Part shown: piece after piece, positions 59,330 through 64,000 of the stretch
How positions within the stretch are numbered: position 1 is the first letter of the stretch
Layout of the letters: every line of letters begins with the position of its first letter
Source of the DNA: Mesorhabditis belari
Taxonomy: Eukaryota; Nematoda; Chromadorea; Rhabditida; Rhabditidae
Assembly (NCBI GenBank): GCA_958450365.1
Contig: CAUEEP010000733.1
Location: 1,260,001-1,324,000 of the forward strand
DNA length: 64,000 nucleotides
Reading direction: 5' to 3'
The notes under the pieces: generated by a model
Told to the model about the DNA's origin: nothing
The model's input: only the letters and a program-made list of their open reading frames with translations
Database searches by the model: none
Program-made: the position numbers and the translations under genes

Positions 59330-59559
59330 CCGTATTTTCTCTAATAGTAGTCACCTAAATCACCTAAACCTCCGCGTCACCTAAATTCCTCGAAATCTCG
59401 AGAACCGCTTATCATAATCTATTGATGTCGGGTTGGAAAATGTAGCTGACGATGAGATCTTGTTGGGGATTAAGTTTAGAGCTTCTGTGAAAGCTTGGAA
59501 ACCGTAAAATCGTCACCAACTCGGCTCGCCGGGGTGCACTACTATTAGAGAGAATACGG
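59330..59559. mobile_element. Family C TIR element, copy 4
   Basis: A 230-bp element with ends CCGTATTTTCTCTAATAGTA and its complement, flanked by TA. Its left end shows a small local duplication (CACCTAAATCACCTAAACC). Confidence 0.9.
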
Positions 59560-62500
59560 TATATTGGATAAAAGCAAAGACAAGATTAGAGTACTTATCG
59601 AAAGTTGGCACGTTTTATTAAAGTCAAATTGATTATTAGAGTCATACTAAGGGATCCTAATCATTGTAAAACTTATTCAAATTTGTTCAATCAAACTTAT
59701 TCAATTGCAAATGCTTGAGCTCAACTCCCGGAAGATTATTAAAGTCAATAGCCAGCGTTTAGAGCCAGAATTGTTACTTTTAAGCTTAAAAAAATATAAT
59801 TTTCAATTCTAAAATCACTTGTGTGAAGGTTTAAGGCAAACATTGTAAAATTAAGGTAATTAAGTGTCCTGCTTTCAAATTTTTAATCAGTATTGAGTAG
59901 GCGACGACGACTAATTCATGGCTTTCTCATCCCTTTTTTTTTCATTGAAATCTCATAGAAGATTAGAAAAAGAAAAAAAAGAAAAATGAGTAGGCGGACA
60001 AGAAGAATAAAACAGTTTCAGAAAAAGTTTTCTTTTGAGAAAACAAAATTTTGATGTCAAAATGAAATGATCAATTGAAAAATTTGAGGCTTTTTGGGAA
60101 ATAATTGTTGGCAAATAATTGTTGAGCAAATTTTGTAGCCGCCTACGAGAAAAATGAGGCTAAAAATGGAAAGAAAATTGCAGAAAAAGTTTAGTTTGAC
60201 ATCAAAAATCTGAAAATCTCAAAAACTGCAGTAAAAGTTGATCTTGAAACTTAACAAATTGAGTAAGTTACTGCGAAAATTTCAGCCTTTCAGTTTGTTT
60301 TTCTCTTAAATTTTACTGGGACTTTGCTGAGAAACAAAATCCTTCAAATTTACTGGAATTTTGAAAATCTTTGGAAGCAGATACCTGCAAAACTTATAAA
60401 AGAAATGAGTAAAGAGATGTTTTTGTTAAAAAGTTAAACATTTTAATGTTTTGAACAAATTTCAAGCACTTTTTTAGTTAACTAAAGCATAAAACTCTTG
60501 CTTTTAAAGGTAATTAATACATTCAAGACGATCCGGCTCATCGGTGAGCAGTACGGACGATTACTTTTGATGTCAACTCAAACTTTAAAGAACTTTTGTT
60601 ATTTATTTCGCGATAGGTTCTTGGTGACTTTCTACTAATTTTCAAGAGGAGATTCAGGGCTATCGAATGAGCTTTAATAGTTTAGTTTATCTTTGAATCG
60701 TCATCAAATTATCTGTACAAAAAAAAAGACTACGTCCAAAATCCCGTCTGTGAATTTGTTAAAGAATTAAGCTCAAATGAAATTCAAAAGGTAAACGTTT
60801 TGATGATTGTGAGAAATGGTTGATGAAAGGGTGAAGAGGTCTTTAGATTGAAAAAAAGAAAGAAAAGAGATGGAGAAACCAGTCATACCGGGTGGTTTCT
60901 TCTCTCCCTCCACTTCCCTTCTCCAATTCCCTTTTTCACCGATTGCTTGCATCAAATTCTAGTCATTAAACCGACTTGAGTCTAAATTTGATATCTTTTA
61001 ATATAATTTCGTATTTAGTGATGTTAATAAAAGGTAAGGATTGCAAAAACGCTTGACTTAGAGATGGATATTAGTGACAAACGATTTTCAACTCAGCAGA
61101 ACAAGAACCAGCTCAATGAACGAGAATAATAAACAAAAATAACGCAAGGAACTGGTTAAGTTGATAGCTTGTGGAACGGATCACGTGTTTAAGTTGAATC
61201 TTAACAATTTTCCAAAACTTTCAGAAACATTGCAACTCAGCCTTAAACTTTTCCACCAACCTCAACCTCAAATCGTTCTTTTGTCCAAAAATCACTGTCT
61301 CTTTTTTCTTCACTTTTTCCTTTACTCGATTGACAAGAGCTGCTCGTTCTCTCCTCGTCGATTTCTGAAATGGGAAATTTTTCTTTCCACCAAACAATCC
61401 GGTTCAATTTCCTCGAAAAAGTGAATCGAAAATTGAAATTTTTTGAAGGTAAGAACACAAATATTGTGATTCACAAGGTAAAGAATTCAAAATTTCAAGT
61501 AAAACGAATTTTTGAGTGATGTCAGCGAAAGGATGAGACTTTCTTAAAAAGATTTGTGAGGAAAAGTCATGAAAATACGGTGAAGAGACAAAAAAAAGAG
61601 AAAAAGTTGGTGAGGATTAGATGAATCTGGGGATTTTCCAAGAAATGAGGGTGGATGAGACTAAAAGATCGATCAGAGAAGACGAGGGGAAAGGAAAATT
61701 GATGGCACATTAAAAATTTGATATTTTTTGTACTGCTTACAATAATTTCCTTATAGATTTGAGATTTAAATTGTTGCTGAGAAAGTTGATTTTTAAAAGA
61801 AAGTGCGTCTTGTACGCTTTGTCTGGGCACAATCCTGAGCTCTTATTGAGGAAATGCTTTTGAGATCTAATGAGATCTAACAATGAGATCCAACTGGCTA
61901 CAACAGTCTCCAGAGTTGTTTTCTAAACCAAAAATCAAAATCAAAGCATTTCTTGACTTTGTGCTTCGGCTTGAGATAATAAACTCAAGTTTCTATTTGT
62001 TCTAAAGTAAAGGTAAACTGTTTCCGGGTACTTTGATGCTATCAATCAAGCCAGGATTAAACCAATCTTGCTTTTAAACCATCTCATGTAAATTAACAAA
62101 GAAAAACAAAAAAACAAACAAAAAACAAGCCAGTTCTGGTTACTTTAAAAGAAGCTAATCAAAAAATAGAAAAGTTTAAAAGTAAGTGCTTGCTAATTAG
62201 TAAGCTTTTTGAGCTGTACTTTTTGCTCAAAAATATATGGCTCAAAAATATATGGCGCACTTGTGGTAAGAAAAATGATGGACTCAGTGCACAAGGAAGG
62301 GTGCATTTCGATTTTAGATAAATTTAAATCCATATCCATTCCAATAGGAGAAATAGTGTAAGTCACGGAAAAAGAGGTGATGGTCACAATCGAGGCAAAG
62401 GTGCTACAGAAAAAAAAAGCTGTCCCCTCGCTTCCCCTTTTCTCATTTTTCCCCTTCACAGCCAAAGGGCCGCTTTTTGCACCGTTTCGGGCAGTAAAAG

Positions 62501-64000
62501 AGAAAAAAGGAAGAGTCATAGAGAGATGGGGAAAATGAAAAGAGAACAGACAAGGACATTCAAGGGGATAGTTTCCATACAAGACAGATGTCTTCAACAA
62601 ACCAAAGACAGGAATCGGTGAGAAAAAACGGGAAACATTTGCATTATCGATGGAGATGGGGATTTTGGGTAACTTTGGTATCATATTCAAGAGATAATCT
62701 AAAGATCTTAATGATACAGTTTGAGCTTTGACCTATCAAATTGTGTCATAGAGTAATGGAGGAAATGAAAAGAGAATGATTAAAGAAGAGTTGGCCAAAA
62801 AAGCCGAGCCAAGCCAAAGTCATTGGCCTTGTCCTGGAATTTCGGGATTTGGATTTGGCCTAAACCTTGAAAACCTTGGCTTTGGCCTGGCTTGATCTAG
62901 AATTTATTGGAAATTGAACAAAAGTAATTGGTTGGCTTGGTCTGGCCTGAAAATTTGGCTTCTTTGCCAACTCTAAACTCGATGCAACTTTGTTACTTTT
63001 GGAGTAAAGTTTTCCATTGATTGATATCATTTTGTAAGCTAATTGATACCATTTTGTAAGCTTCACTTTACACTCGCTAAACCTTTGTACTCTTGTACAT
63101 ACATCTCTTGACGTCCTGTACATATCTAAACTCAAGTTTCTTATTTCATTTTTTTCGGATTTAAAATACTTATCCAAATCTTCAATTCTTTTTCAAGAAA
63201 ATCAATTTCCTCATAAAGCGGAACGGATTGGGCGAAGGTTAGCAAGAATATCTGAGGGTCAATCCAAGATGTAAATGGGAAATCCCGAATTTGAAAAAAA
63301 TTTAAAGATAAGTAATGGGAATTGAAGAAAAAATTATGTCAAATCTTTCAAAATGAAAGAAAAAGGGAGAAGATTTGAGATCGAGAATGAATGGCATCAG
63401 AGAGACAATTTTATAAATGGTTATTGTGTGGAGGGGACAACGGGGAATCCCTGAAATAGAGCAAGTTTTTTCAGAGAACAAAAGATTTGAGGGGAATTTT
63501 GAAAACTTTTAGACCCTATACAATATTGGGTAAAAAGATTCTGCTATTGCAAGGAAGTTGACCACTTACACAACTTTAGTTAGCTGGACAACCGAGAATT
63601 TTTTTCTCTTTACTAAAATCCTGTTTTCTAGATTTAAGATTCGTTAAAGAAAGCTTTTATGAGTATTCTAATTTTGAATTTTTATTCAAAACGCAACAAT
63701 GGAGTGTCGATGGGTTTATATAAATCTCCTTTTAGCTTTTTTTGGCTGAGAAATGTTGCTGATGGACGAGATATGAGCGAAATGAAAGGGAGATTTTTGG
63801 AGTCAAGAAAAGAATAAGCAAAACAAGAAAGCAACAAACAACAATAATGCTAAGTAGAACAGTTTCAATGAATTTAAACAACCTTTAAAATTTCGAAGAG
63901 AATATAGAGCTATGAACAAATTAGAATAAGTAATCAAGTATCAAAAAAAGAATAGAATTGAGGAAAATCTCAAACTCCAGTGACTTGGCAGGTTTTGTGA
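59560..64000. other. No supported gene to the right edge
   Basis: AT-rich DNA with short open frames only, none flanked by fitting splice sites. Purine-rich tracts occur at 62,400-62,560 and 63,340-63,480, and GGCTTGG/CCAAGCC-type short repeats at 62,795-62,960. If ldb-1 has a distal promoter it could lie here, but nothing visible marks it. Confidence 0.45.

Noticed and set aside
62193..62690. 165-codon open frame, minus strand
   Set aside because: The longest open frame in the window but low in complexity, Phe/Ser-rich from a pyrimidine-rich strand, with no domain and no splice partners.

Overview
The window looks like nuclear DNA of a rhabditid-type nematode. It is AT-rich. The genes are cut into many exons of 50-490 nt, joined by introns of about 42-60 nt with TTTTCAG-like acceptors and interspersed with a few multi-kilobase introns. 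Intergenic and intronic DNA is crowded with small terminal-inverted-repeat (TIR) elements on TA target sites. All four gene models I can support lie on the minus strand. I assembled them by joining exons whose splice phases fit; no transcript data were available.

Layout, left to right: (1) 121-15,190, a ubiquitin-specific protease of the USP31/USP43 type with about 27 exons. Its N-terminus is at 15.19 kb and its last visible exon ends in a consensus donor at 120, so the gene probably runs off the left edge. (2) 15.2-22.5 kb, no host gene: purine-rich DNA, a long palindrome, a small fold-back element and a decayed Tc1-like transposase gene. (3) 22,612-24,329, a small three-exon gene for a 159-residue protein with one C-terminal membrane segment, lying between two 0.5-kb inverted repeats. 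(4) 26,124-27,344, a six-exon gene for an unrecognised acidic protein of about 235 residues. (5) 30,788-35,869, ldb-1, the LIM-domain-binding (Ldb1/CLIM/Chip) adaptor, with 12 exons. Three further Met/Gly/Pro/His-rich exons at 46.5-49.2 kb join it in phase as an alternative N-terminus. (6) 49.2-64 kb, no exon I can support; it holds TIR elements, a 5S-rRNA-like segment, a tRNA-like segment and simple repeats. The most distal ldb-1 first exon may lie here or beyond the right edge.

Mobile DNA: five copies of a 264-bp palindromic element (family A, CCGTAAATACTG ends), two copies of a mariner-end element (TTAGGTTGATGCA, one nested inside an A copy), six copies or fragments of a CCGTATTC-ended family (C), plus several single fold-back elements. 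Several insertions are nested, and some have matching empty sites in the same window, so relative insertion order can be read directly.

The genes do not form one pathway. USP removes ubiquitin and LDB-1 bridges LIM-homeodomain transcription factors. The two small genes share a strand and are about 1.8 kb apart; both have an acceptor just 5' of the ATG, consistent with spliced-leader trans-splicing, but an operon is not demonstrated.
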